Shown one piece after another: positions 50,101 through 63,915 of a stretch of DNA of 64,000 nucleotides. Within the stretch, counting starts at the first letter, position 1; every line of letters starts with the position of its first letter. The stretch covers positions 92,334 to 156,333 of the forward strand of contig NZ_PXOH01000009.1 of the NCBI RefSeq assembly GCF_003007785.1. The letters are read 5' to 3'. This DNA is from Aphanothece hegewaldii CCALA 016 (GTDB lineage: Bacteria; Cyanobacteriota; Cyanobacteriia; Cyanobacteriales; Microcystaceae). Position numbers and translations under genes: made by a program. The notes under the pieces are model-generated. The model did not search any database. It was not told the origin of the DNA and saw only the letters and a list, made by a program, of their open reading frames with translations.

Positions 50101-53100
50101 AAACGACATTAGTCTAAGCGCGGAGTCATGGTGGACTAATCTTTCTATTAACTGAATCCTGTTTACGGGATTGAAACTCCCGCACCGTAAGGGTTTGGGA
50201 GAATTTCCAATACGCTTTCTATTAACTGAATCCTGTTTACGGGATTGAAACAGTTCGATCGTTTCTCCGCTCTCATGAACACGATTTGGCTTTCTATTAA
50301 CTGAATCCTGTTTACGGGATTGAAACAGTTTTGCCATTAATGGCTAAAGTGTCACCAGAACTTTCTATTAACTGAATCCTGTTTACGGGATTGAAACTTG
50401 CCCTCCTCAAAAGCGTCCATAAAAGGCACTCCCTTTCTATTAACTGAATCCTGTTTACGGGATTGAAACAATGCTCCGAAAATTGGCTGCATAATAGAAA
50501 CAAAGCCTTTCTATTAACTGAATCCTGTTTACGGGATTGAAACGTTCCGTTAAGGGTAGCACCCACCGCAAAATCTGTTAAACTTTCTATTAACTGAATC
50601 CTGTTTACGGGATTGAAACTAGTCATTGAGATATACTCGAGTTCGTTTCCATATTTCTTTCTATTAACTGAATCCTGTTTACGGGATTGAAACGATCAAG
50701 GGTTCCAGTTCCAGCAATCGCAGCTAGACTTTCTATTAACTGAATCCTGTTTACGGGATTGAAACTCTTATTGTCAAAGTCCCCGCAGGCTATCATAATT
50801 TTCTTTCTATTAACTGAATCCTGTTTACGGGATTGAAACATAGAGTGTTTTAGCGATGATTGGACATTCCCTTCTTTCTATTAACTGAATCCTGTTTACG
50901 GGATTGAAACATTCAATCATATGATAGATTTTGAGCAACAGGCAGAGTTAAACTTTCTATTAACTGAATCCTGTTTACGGGATTGAAACTGTTCGCCTGT
51001 GGCTGTATTTTTGCTTACTAACATTCTTTCTATTAACTGAATCCTGTTTACGGGATTGAAACTTTTGAACATATAGCAGACGAAATACATGAATCTTCTT
51101 TCTATTAACTGAATCCTGTTTACGGGATTGAAACTGGCAAGATTCTCCGCCTAAAGCGGGTGGTTGGCAGAATTCATCTTTCTATTAACTGAATCCTGTT
51201 TACGGGATTGAAACAATCTAGGCGTGGCTTTCTACGCTCACCTAAGAATCTTTCTATTAACTGAATCCTGTTTACGGGATTGAAACCATTTGACCCGTTG
51301 TGCGTTAGGGCGTTCTACCATCTTTCTATTAACTGAATCCTGTTTACGGGATTGAAACACTTAGACATCGGGCTTTAGTACAGGTCAAGCCGATACTTTC
51401 TATTAACTGAATCCTGTTTACGGGATTGAAACTGTCTATATCTCTAATATAAATCAATTGATTGACTTTCTATTAACTGAATCCTGTTTACGGGATTGAA
51501 ACATTTTATTATGACGACTGTGGGTATGACGATGATTCTCTTTCTATTAACTGAATCCTGTTTACGGGATTGAAACAAAAACTTCAATTAGCGCGGGTTG
51601 AAACCATCGACTTTCTATTAACTGAATCCTGTTTACGGGATTGAAACCTGTGGGCTGTTGGCGACCATTAAACAAGTTGTATACTTTCTATTAACTGAAT
51701 CCTGTTTACGGGATTGAAACAGGTAATTCGTAGCGAGCATATGCAAGTTTTACAAGCTTTCTATTAACTGAATCCTGTTTACGGGATTGAAACGCTACTA
51801 GATAGCCAAGAAAACTATCAACAGACCTCTTTCTATTAACTGAATCCTGTTTACGGGATTGAAACCGAGAAAAAAATTGATGGATTGTCAAATGTTTTTA
51901 CTTTCTATTAACTGAATCCTGTTTACGGGATTGAAACTATATGTATATCGTGCGATAGATCAATTCCCAAAAACTTTCTATTAACTGAATCCTGTTTACG
52001 GGATTGAAACAGTTTAATGGTGTTAAAGATGTTTTAGAGGAACTCACTTTCTATTAACTGAATCCTGTTTACGGGATTGAAACTGCTCTTCCGAAAAATA
52101 ACGAACTTCAGACTCAAAAACTTTCTATTAACTGAATCCTGTTTACGGGATTGAAACCAGTATAACTTGCATTTTACAAGCTATCATAACACTTTCTATT
52201 AACTGAATCCTGTTTACGGGATTGAAACGTAAGAATCATCGTCATACCCATAATCGTCACAGTCGCTTTCTATTAACTGAATCCTGTTTACGGGATTGAA
52301 ACTAATTCATCTTCTTTTTTCGGAACATAGATATCCGCGCTTTCTATTAACTGAATCCTGTTTACGGGATTGAAACTTAAAATGAAATCTTCGTTCAAAC
52401 GGCGGGCAAGCTGATCTACTTTCTATTAACTGAATCCTGTTTACGGGATTGAAACAATATTAAGCACGTCACTGCTCAATCCGATCATGATCTTTCTATT
52501 AACTGAATCCTGTTTACGGGATTGAAACTACAGGGCTAAAGAACTAGAAAAATAGCAAACTTTCTATGATTCTTTCTATTAACTGAATCCTGTTTACGGG
52601 ATTGAAACTCTGGGAACACCGATGACGGCGGTGTAGCTGCGTTGTCCTTTCTATTAACTGAATCCTGTTTACGGGATTGAAACGACTTAAAAGAAATTCG
52701 CAGGCTCAAAGAAGAGGGTCTTTCTATTAACTGAATCCTGTTTACGGGATTGAAACTGCCAATAACCCCTCCCCAGAGGCAATATTAGTTCGATTCTTTC
52801 TATTAACTGAATCCTGTTTACGGGATTGAAACCGGTCAATAGAAGATAATTCAAATAGCTTTTTTACTTTCTATTAACTGAATCCTGTTTACGGGATTGA
52901 AACGACTAAGATTAGTTTCACGGTTAAACCTCCAATATTCTTTCTATTAACTGAATCCTGTTTACGGGATTGAAACGGTGAATTTACATCTCCATTGAAT
53001 TCCCAACTCGCTTTCTATTAACTGAATCCTGTTTACGGGATTGAAACAGAATCATCATCGTCATACCCATAATCGTCACAGTCCTTTCTATTAACTGAAT

Positions 53101-56100
53101 CCTGTTTACGGGATTGAAACCCTAGTTAAAGATACTTTTAAGCGCAAAGATTGAACTCTTTCTATTAACTGAATCCTGTTTACGGGATTGAAACTTTGCT
53201 GTAGCAAACATATCTTCATCCCAATAGGCTTTCTATTAACTGAATCCTGTTTACGGGATTGAAACACAGTTGTCCGATCATTGCAAATGGAAGGCATTTA
53301 GGCTTTCTATTAACTGAATCCTGTTTACGGGATTGAAACCATAATTCAACCCCCGTCAATCTTTTAATTTTACTCTTTCTATTAACTGAATCCTGTTTAC
53401 GGGATTGAAACTGTTCGCCTAAATGATCTGGACTGTGATCCGCAATCTTTCTATTAACTGAATCCTGTTTACGGGATTGAAACTGTTCGCCTAAATGATC
53501 TGGACTGTGATCCGCAATCCTTTCTATTAACTGAATCCTGTTTACGGGATTGAAACGAGACCTCCCAATTATCGTTTAGTGACAGTTGTCCGATCCTTTC
53601 TATTAACTGAATCCTGTTTACGGGATTGAAACTCGCTCCACTTTTTATAGTCCAGATTGCAGTCTGGATCTCTTTCTATTAACTGAATCCTGTTTACGGG
53701 ATTGAAACATTCACCCTGTGGATGATGCCCAGCGCCTGCTATTCTTTCTATTAACTGAATCCTGTTTACGGGATTGAAACTGTTTATACTCAGGAACGGC
53801 AGGAAATAAATCATTAAGCTTTCTATTAACTGAATCCTGTTTACGGGATTGAAACAGCTGTCTTTTTGATGGAGATAAAGAACCGTCTTCTTTCTATTAA
53901 CTGAATCCTGTTTACGGGATTGAAACCCTAACAAAGCTATGACAAACCCTTGTCTTACGAGTCCTTTCTATTAACTGAATCCTGTTTACGGGATTGAAAC
54001 AACTCAACTCGCTTTAAAACACTGGGGTTAAAGGTTCTTTCTATTAACTGAATCCTGTTTACGGGATTGAAACATCCAAGAGCGGATTGTTCCGTTCATT
54101 ACTAGCTTGGCTTTCTATTAACTGAATCCTGTTTACGGGATTGAAACAGAATTAAAGTCGAAAATGAAATTGTTGGCCAGTGGATCTTTCTATTAACTGA
54201 ATCCTGTTTACGGGATTGAAACGCCATTCTCAGATGAGCATAGAAAGTTACGCCCATCTTTCTATTAACTGAATCCTGTTTACGGGATTGAAACTTGTAT
54301 CAATCAATTGATTTATATTGGCAATATAAACTTTCTATTAACTGAATCCTGTTTACGGGATTGAAACTGTGTTCGCCCGTGACTGTATTTTTGTTAATGT
54401 TCACTTTCTATTAACTGAATCCTGTTTACGGGATTGAAACTCTTATTGTCAAAGTCCCCTCTAATTTTCATAATTCTTTCTATTAACTGAATCCTGTTTA
54501 CGGGATTGAAACTTACAAGACCGTTAGCGGCTGAAACACGTACCCCGCTTTCTATTAACTGAATCCTGTTTACGGGATTGAAACTGATCGGCTTCACGAT
54601 CAAACTCAAATTTAATGTTGCTTTCTATTAACTGAATCCTGTTTACGGGATTGAAACATCTATATATATAGCCGAGTCGTTTTTGCCGTGATCTTTCTAT
54701 TAACTGAATCCTGTTTACGGGATTGAAACAAGTGTTTGTCGTGTTTTATGCGAAAGTTCGTCATCTTTCTATTAACTGAATCCTGTTTACGGGATTGAAA
54801 CAGGATTCCCTCAACCATTGCCAAGAAATATCTTGCGCTTTCTATTAACTGAATCCTGTTTACGGGATTGAAACAGAGGAGAGGACTTTGTTGGAATCTT
54901 GTCCGCAAACTTTCTATTAACTGAATCCTGTTTACGGGATTGAAACAGGATTCCCTCAACCATTGCCAAGAAATATCTTGCGGGGTCTTTCTATTAACTG
55001 AATCCTGTTTACGGGATTGAAACTTTTATGCGAAAGTTCGTCATGAGTTAAAATCTCCCTTTCTATTAACTGAATCCTGTTTACGGGATTGAAACCGTGC
55101 ATTCCCGTTGTGTTTTCCCATTTCTGGTCGCAGGTCTTTCTATTAACTGAATCCTGTTTACGGGATTGAAACTTTTCACGGATATTTTTTACCAGCCATC
55201 GACTATCTCTTTCTATTAACTGAATCCTGTTTACGGGATTGAAACTTATAAGGCTTCTTCTTGTGACACAAAGCCTTCTTCTTTCTATTAACTGAATCCT
55301 GTTTACGGGATTGAAACTGTTCTCTATATCTTCATTATCAATTGATTGATAACTTTCTATTAACTGAATCCTGTTTACGGGATTGAAACAATTAATATTA
55401 AGTTGCGCGCTTTGGGCAATTTGGGGCTTTCTATTAACTGAATCCTGTTTACGGGATTGAAACGCACTATTACTTTTAATTTCTTTAAGAGTTGTAATTC
55501 TTTCTATTAACTGAATCCTGTTTACGGGATTGAAACATTTTTTATTCGTACTTGTATAGACTTTGGGGAAAGCTTTCTATTAACTGAATCCTGTTTACGG
55601 GATTGAAACATCTTTTACCTTAACAGGGACAAACGCTAATTTTCTTTCTATTAACTGAATCCTGTTTACGGGATTGAAACCGTACTACTCTTAATACTTC
55701 TTTAATTGCTATTGCTTTCTATTAACTGAATCCTGTTTACGGGATTGAAACAATAATACTCACCAATTTAACCAGTTAGCTTACGAACTTTCTATTAACT
55801 GAATCCTGTTTACGGGATTGAAACTGGCATCGAAGGCCGTTTAGGACAACCTTGCCAAGTGCAAACTTTCTATTAACTGAATCCTGTTTACGGGATTGAA
55901 ACTTTTGTTTCTTGGTGAAACAATTGCAGCAAAATTTTTACTTTCTATTAACTGAATCCTGTTTACGGGATTGAAACTCAAGCTTATTTTGGGCATAAAA
56001 AACAAGCCAAATTCTTTCTATTAACTGAATCCTGTTTACGGGATTGAAACCGTCAAACAACTCATTGATTTCGCGAGATGAAGACCTTTCTATTAACTGA

Positions 56101-57624
56101 ATCCTGTTTACGGGATTGAAACCTGGTTCATCTACAGATTGATCAACTTGAACTGTCAAGCTTTCTATTAACTGAATCCTGTTTACGGGATTGAAACGAA
56201 AATCTCCAGACCCCGCGGGTTCAGTTGGGGAGGGCCTTTCTATTAACTGAATCCTGTTTACGGGATTGAAACAGCAATTAGGTTTAGAATAGCTGCGGTT
56301 AGAATTGGCTTTCTATTAACTGAATCCTGTTTACGGGATTGAAACCATTGTCTGGAGTTAAGGGCGCGCTCATCCCTAACTTTCTATTAACTGAATCCTG
56401 TTTACGGGATTGAAACGGGATCAAGATCACTACATTGCTGGAAGGATATAGTTGGCCTTTCTATTAACTGAATCCTGTTTACGGGATTGAAACATCTACG
56501 GGATCACCCTTCCTAGCGAGCAATATGAGCTTTCTATTAACTGAATCCTGTTTACGGGATTGAAACTTGAAGAGGGCAATGTTGTTATTTTTAAATATCA
56601 TCTTTCTATTAACTGAATCCTGTTTACGGGATTGAAACTATGAGCTTTAGAGTTGTAGCAGCGGATGTTACAATCTTTCTATTAACTGAATCCTGTTTAC
56701 GGGATTGAAACATGGCTTTATGCGAAGATAAATGGGGCGATCAGGCTCTTTCTATTAACTGAATCCTGTTTACGGGATTGAAACCAAATCCCCCCGCAGT
56801 CACACCGCATCAACCATGTGCTTTCTATTAACTGAATCCTGTTTACGGGATTGAAACAAGAAAAAGCCAGTTTTACGTCATGGCTTAAGACGCTTTCTAT
56901 TAACTGAATCCTGTTTACGGGATTGAAACTTTACTGCATTAAAACCAAGGTCGGACTCACTGAATTCTTTCTATTAACTGAATCCTGTTTACGGGATTGA
57001 AACTTTAACTTACTCTGAGCAGAGAGATTTTATCAATACTTTCTATTAACTGAATCCTGTTTACGGGATTGAAACAACGAGGAGATTAACAAAGTCGTTA
57101 GTGATACTAACAACTTTCTATTAACTGAATCCTGTTTACGGGATTGAAACTAAAAATTCTATCATTTTGGCGATAGTAGAACGCCCCTTTCTATTAACTG
57201 AATCCTGTTTACGGGATTGAAACATAACCTGCGGGGACTTTAACTATTAAACACATGACTTTCTATTAACTGAATCCTGTTTACGGGATTGAAACAACAA
57301 TTACCCCATGTCCGAAATGGGGCGCTTATGCTTTCTATTAACTGAATCCTGTTTACGGGATTGAAACCTCTAAAACGTCCGAGAGAACGGGAAAATTATG
57401 ATAACTTTCTATTAACTGAATCCTGTTTACGGGATTGAAACTGTTCCTTTTCTATCTCTTGAGGGGTTTCAGGGGTCTTTCTATTAACTGAATCCTGTTT
57501 ACGGGATTGAAACATTAATTCGAGAATGGAATAAGCCAGTATCTCGCTTACTTTCTATTAACTGAATCCTGTTTACGGGATTGAAACTTCAGATATTCTG
57601 CCAACGATAGGCAGAATTCCAACC

Positions 57625-57661
57625 CTTTCTATTAACTGAATCCTGTTTACGGGATTAAAAC
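57625..57661 (+). repeat. Variant CRISPR repeat, G33 to A
   Basis: This copy ends GGGATTAAAAC instead of GGGATTGAAAC. It is the only internal substitution I noticed in the array, and it falls in the crRNA handle, where it would change the tag of the spacer that follows. Confidence 0.85.
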
Positions 57662-60600
57662 ATCCCTTATAATCAATCCATAAATGATCGTTTAGGCTTT
57701 CTATTAACTGAATCCTGTTTACGGGATTGAAACGCTAACATAATCTCCAGCGCGATTTGGTTTTGGGCCTTTCTATTAACTGAATCCTGTTTACGGGATT
57801 GAAACAAACGCTCCATGAGAAAGGGAAAGCGTTAGAACAACTTTCTATTAACTGAATCCTGTTTACGGGATTGAAACTTCAATTCCCTCTGATCTCATAA
57901 TTCCTCTAGCGGCTTTCTATTAACTGAATCCTGTTTACGGGATTGAAACGTTCAGTAGGAATTAGAGTTTTACGACAAGTTTTAGCTTTCTATTAACTGA
58001 ATCCTGTTTACGGGATTGAAACTCGCCAAAGCGGTCTAATTGAGTTGCTTTTCCTTCCGCTTTCTATTAACTGAATCCTGTTTACGGGATTGAAACAATA
58101 ACTCGACAAATTCCTTCAATTAATCCCTTGTACTTTCTATTAACTGAATCCTGTTTACGGGATTGAAACAAAAGTGCTTGATCTTGATTTTGTAGGAATA
58201 TCCTTTTTCTTTCTATTAACTGAATCCTGTTTACGGGATTGAAACAATTCAACCGCGCCACTTACTTTAAAGGGGAATTTGACCTTTCTATTAACTGAAT
58301 CCTGTTTACGGGATTGAAACGATAGATCCTCGATTACTAATTGTTGGGCGGCTAAAGCTTTCTATTAACTGAATCCTGTTTACGGGATTGAAACCATTTG
58401 TTGATACTTCGAGTCATCAGCGAATGTCACTTTCTATTAACTGAATCCTGTTTACGGGATTGAAACTTTTTTTTGCTAGTGAAAGTATCGAGCGATCGCT
58501 ATCTTTCTATTAACTGAATCCTGTTTACGGGATTGAAACCTGTAAGCTTTTCTAATTTGCTCATCTGTAATACCTACTTTCTATTAACTGAATCCTGTTT
58601 ACGGGATTGAAACCCGGAACATCAACTAAACATGGAGAAACTACGAATGGCTTTCTATTAACTGAATCCTGTTTACGGGATTGAAACGTAATATTTATCA
58701 TTTTTAGGTTTTATTGTCGGGCTGTCTTTCTATTAACTGAATCCTGTTTACGGGATTGAAACAACAAAAACGCTAAACCACTTTTGAACGAAGTTTTCTT
58801 TCTATTAACTGAATCCTGTTTACGGGATTGAAACAATCAGGAAATGCGAGCGCCCGTTTATTTGGTAGCGCTTTCTATTAACTGAATCCTGTTTACGGGA
58901 TTGAAACCTAACATCTCAATAGCTCCTGGCTCTAAACTCGTTCTTTCTATTAACTGAATCCTGTTTACGGGATTGAAACGGATTCTATTCCCTTTAACGC
59001 AATTCAAATTGGTTCCACTTTCTATTAACTGAATCCTGTTTACGGGATTGAAACCAAGTTTTGTACGATTTTTGGTACAAAGATCAAAACTTTCTATTAA
59101 CTGAATCCTGTTTACGGGATTGAAACTTTCTATCGCTTTAACTAAGTTCTCAATCTCCGTTCTTTCTATTAACTGAATCCTGTTTACGGGATTGAAACGT
59201 AAATCCAACCGATGTTGTATTTTTTTTCTTGTTTCTTTCTATTAACTGAATCCTGTTTACGGGATTGAAACTAGCCATCACTAAGAGCGGCGAGAGACAC
59301 TTTATATTCTTTCTATTAACTGAATCCTGTTTACGGGATTGAAACTCCAAGTGGCCGCAACAAAGAAGGTCGCAAAGTCAGCTTTCTATTAACTGAATCC
59401 TGTTTACGGGATTGAAACGAATCCTACTTCGATTACGAAGGGATTAAAGAAAACTTTCTATTAACTGAATCCTGTTTACGGGATTGAAACCCACTCATCG
59501 ACGATACGGACAGCATCGCCTAAATTCTTTCTATTAACTGAATCCTGTTTACGGGATTGAAACTGTGGCCGCGTCAGTTTTTTCAATGGTTGCTGCGACT
59601 TTCTATTAACTGAATCCTGTTTACGGGATTGAAACGTTCAGTAGGAATTAGAGTTTTTCGACAAGTTTTAGACTTTCTATTAACTGAATCCTGTTTACGG
59701 GATTGAAACCTCTACTTGTTTCCCATTGCTTAGGGTGAAGTAAGCGGCTTTCTATTAACTGAATCCTGTTTACGGGATTGAAACGCTGGAAAAACTAATA
59801 ACTTCTGATTTTGGATATCTCTTTCTATTAACTGAATCCTGTTTACGGGATTGAAACAGCTATAGGGCGTTGCCACTCATCAACCTCCACCCCCTTTCTA
59901 TTAACTGAATCCTGTTTACGGGATTGAAACCAGGCTTGGGAGGCATATACAAGAAAAATGCGAATCCTACTTTCTATTAACTGAATCCTGTTTACGGGAT
60001 TGAAACGATGTGGCCCGCTAATAAAGTAGTGTTATTATCTCGCTTTCTATTAACTGAATCCTGTTTACGGGATTGAAACTACCTACACCTACAATGCTAA
60101 AGAAAGAATTAAGTCTTTCTATTAACTGAATCCTGTTTACGGGATTGAAACTTTTACTAGATGATTTAGGGGATGTTGAAATAGATCTTTCTATTAACTG
60201 AATCCTGTTTACGGGATTGAAACATACACCATACGTTTAAAGCCTGCTAGTCCGCGCATCTTTCTATTAACTGAATCCTGTTTACGGGATTGAAACAACT
60301 CATCCAAGCTTTTTAACTCTTCAATTTCTGGCTTTCTATTAACTGAATCCTGTTTACGGGATTGAAACTAGCTCTAATTACAAATCTATCTGGATTACTG
60401 TAGGCTCTTTCTATTAACTGAATCCTGTTTACGGGATTGAAACCCGTATGCGGCTTCCCATAGTTTTATTGGCGGTACTTTCTATTAACTGAATCCTGTT
60501 TACGGGATTGAAACTAACAACGGATGTTACAATCTTTAGTGACATCCGTCTCTTTCTATTAACTGAATCCTGTTTACGGGATTGAAACCTCTACGGCAGT

Positions 60601-63600
60601 CTTGAGATCACCAAAACACCAATTCTTTCTATTAACTGAATCCTGTTTACGGGATTGAAACTTTTTACTGCCAGTAGTCCTTGACAAACTGGACTAGCTT
60701 TCTATTAACTGAATCCTGTTTACGGGATTGAAACATAATAGACTTAGCCTTCTCTAGCAAAAGCTTTTGACTTTCTATTAACTGAATCCTGTTTACGGGA
60801 TTGAAACTCCCATCCTTCCAAAGACAGGGAAACTCCGAAAGATTCTTTCTATTAACTGAATCCTGTTTACGGGATTGAAACCGTTAAATTGTTTGGTGTC
60901 ACTCCATTTTTTATAGCTTTCTATTAACTGAATCCTGTTTACGGGATTGAAACTCATGATAAGAGATAGGAAAACATGACAAGATCTTTCTATTAACTGA
61001 ATCCTGTTTACGGGATTGAAACGAGCGAGAGAGAAACATTCAGCCGTTTTCAGCATTTCCTTTCTATTAACTGAATCCTGTTTACGGGATTGAAACCAAT
61101 CTAATTTAAATCAACCGAAGATTGAATATTGCTTTCTATTAACTGAATCCTGTTTACGGGATTGAAACCTGACACCTTTAGAGATAGATATAAAGATGGA
61201 GAGCTTTCTATTAACTGAATCCTGTTTACGGGATTGAAACCTTTATTAACTTCCAATACACCCACTCTTTTTCTGCACTTTCTATTAACTGAATCCTGTT
61301 TACGGGATTGAAACGGCTAAAAAACAAATCGAACATAGTACACTTAGAACTTTCTATTAACTGAATCCTGTTTACGGGATTGAAACTGGTCGGAGAACCT
61401 TAAATTCTCCTGAAGAAACTTCCCTTTCTATTAACTGAATCCTGTTTACGGGATTGAAACTTGCAAAACCAAATCGGGTCACGCTTGGCTCGTTCCTTTC
61501 TATTAACTGAATCCTGTTTACGGGATTGAAACGGTTTTCTCGCTGGAGAGAATTTCGACGATTTGGAACTTTCTATTAACTGAATCCTGTTTACGGGATT
61601 GAAACAATTTGGTAACCCATTTTTAGACAACAGTCTTTGAAACTTTCTATTAACTGAATCCTGTTTACGGGATTGAAACACCTTAAATAAACTACACTAC
61701 CTAGAATAATCTAGACTTTCTATTAACTGAATCCTGTTTACGGGATTGAAACAATTTGTATACAGGCTCAATGCCTGCTTCAATCAACATTCTTTCTATT
61801 AACTGAATCCTGTTTACGGGATTGAAACACAAACAATGAATATTAATAATTTTGATGTAAAATCTTTCTATTAACTGAATCCTGTTTACGGGATTGAAAC
61901 AATTATCGAAGCTTAAAAAAGATTCTAAATTCCCATCTTTCTATTAACTGAATCCTGTTTACGGGATTGAAACATATTTATCAATGTAGCCATCTTAATG
62001 CAGATATCCTTTCTATTAACTGAATCCTGTTTACGGGATTGAAACGAAAAAATAACACAACTTCCGCTTTAAAAGCTTTACTTTCTATTAACTGAATCCT
62101 GTTTACGGGATTGAAACTTTATTTTATATTTCTCTACTTCTTTTAGTGCAGTTTCATGCTTTCTATTAACTGAATCCTGTTTACGGGATTGAAACAAAAT
62201 TCTAGAATTTTTAGAATTTCACTAGAATTCTTTCTATTAACTGAATCCTGTTTACGGGATTGAAACGCTTAATACATAGTGTTTTATCTTTTAAATGTAT
62301 AAACTTTCTATTAACTGAATCCTGTTTACGGGATTGAAACCAATCCCTATAAAGAGTTTGCCTTATGGCAATAAACTTTCTATTAACTGAATCCTGTTTA
62401 CGGGATTGAAACTGGGTAGATTGCTCTGTCGAAATCTAACCAACTATTCTTTCTATTAACTGAATCCTGTTTACGGGATTGAAACGCTACTTTTCTCATT
62501 TCCAACATTAACTATTTTTTCAACTTTCTATTAACTGAATCCTGTTTACGGGATTGAAACTTCAGTAAAATTAGTAGAGGTTAAATCATGAAAGTTCTTT
62601 CTATTAACTGAATCCTGTTTACGGGATTGAAACATAAGTCTGATTTTATTTCTAATAGATTAGATGAAAACTTTCTATTAACTGAATCCTGTTTACGGGA
62701 TTGAAACAATGTCAAAGCTCTCTTTAGATTCTTCATAATCATCTACTTTCTATTAACTGAATCCTGTTTACGGGATTGAAACACCTTTTAAATTACTAAA
62801 TTATACTCTTTTTATTTCTTTCTATTAACTGAATCCTGTTTACGGGATTGAAACCCTTGATCTTATTTCTATAGAAGGAACACAATAATCTTTCTATTAA
62901 CTGAATCCTGTTTACGGGATTGAAACTTTTGAGATAATATGTCTTGATCCAGAAGTACCACCGGCTATCTTTCTATTAACTGAATCCTGTTTACGGGATT
63001 GAAACACCTCAGTCTGATGACGACGGTATTGGCCGTCAAAAGAACTTTCTATTAACTGAATCCTGTTTACGGGATTGAAACTCCACAGGGATACAGAGAA
63101 AAACAGCCTCGCGTATCCTTTCTATTAACTGAATCCTGTTTACGGGATTGAAACAGTCATGAGCGTTAATGCGCAGGTTTGTCCAACAGTCTTTCTATTA
63201 ACTGAATCCTGTTTACGGGATTGAAACCTTCTACCAATACTTGGCGGATTATGGCGCCAAAACTTTCTATTAACTGAATCCTGTTTACGGGATTGAAACT
63301 GTCTAGGTAGCTGCGGGGCTTGGGGATTTCTTTGCTTTCTATTAACTGAATCCTGTTTACGGGATTGAAACTTTTCGATGTCGTGCTTGCGCTTAGGGTC
63401 ATTTAAGCTTTCTATTAACTGAATCCTGTTTACGGGATTGAAACTTTAGAGGCTTTAGCTGCTTTACAAAATGCGGAGTCTTTCTATTAACTGAATCCTG
63501 TTTACGGGATTGAAACTTGTCTTAAAGCCCAATAATTGGGCTGTCATTCTAACTTTCTATTAACTGAATCCTGTTTACGGGATTGAAACAACAAGAGGAC

Positions 63601-63915
63601 AAACTAGGCCAGCTAAATCCAATAGCTTTCTATTAACTGAATCCTGTTTACGGGATTGAAACTTCCCCTCCATTTCCCAGTTCTTAATAGAGGTTGACTT
63701 TCTATTAACTGAATCCTGTTTACGGGATTGAAACACGAGTAATCATGTTTGATGCGATTTGACGTGTCACTTTCTATTAACTGAATCCTGTTTACGGGAT
63801 TGAAACAGATACCGAGTATACCCCCGTAACACTGGATGCTTCTTTCTATTAACTGAATCCTGTTTACGGGATTGAAACCTGTTTATTGCACTTAGTACAT
63901 CTTTAGCGACAAACC

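Noticed and set aside
41668..63402. Many minus-strand open frames in the array with RKQDSVNRK or NPVNRIQLIE motifs
   Set aside because: They are translations of the 37-nt repeat in two frames; the 'protein' repeats have no other support.
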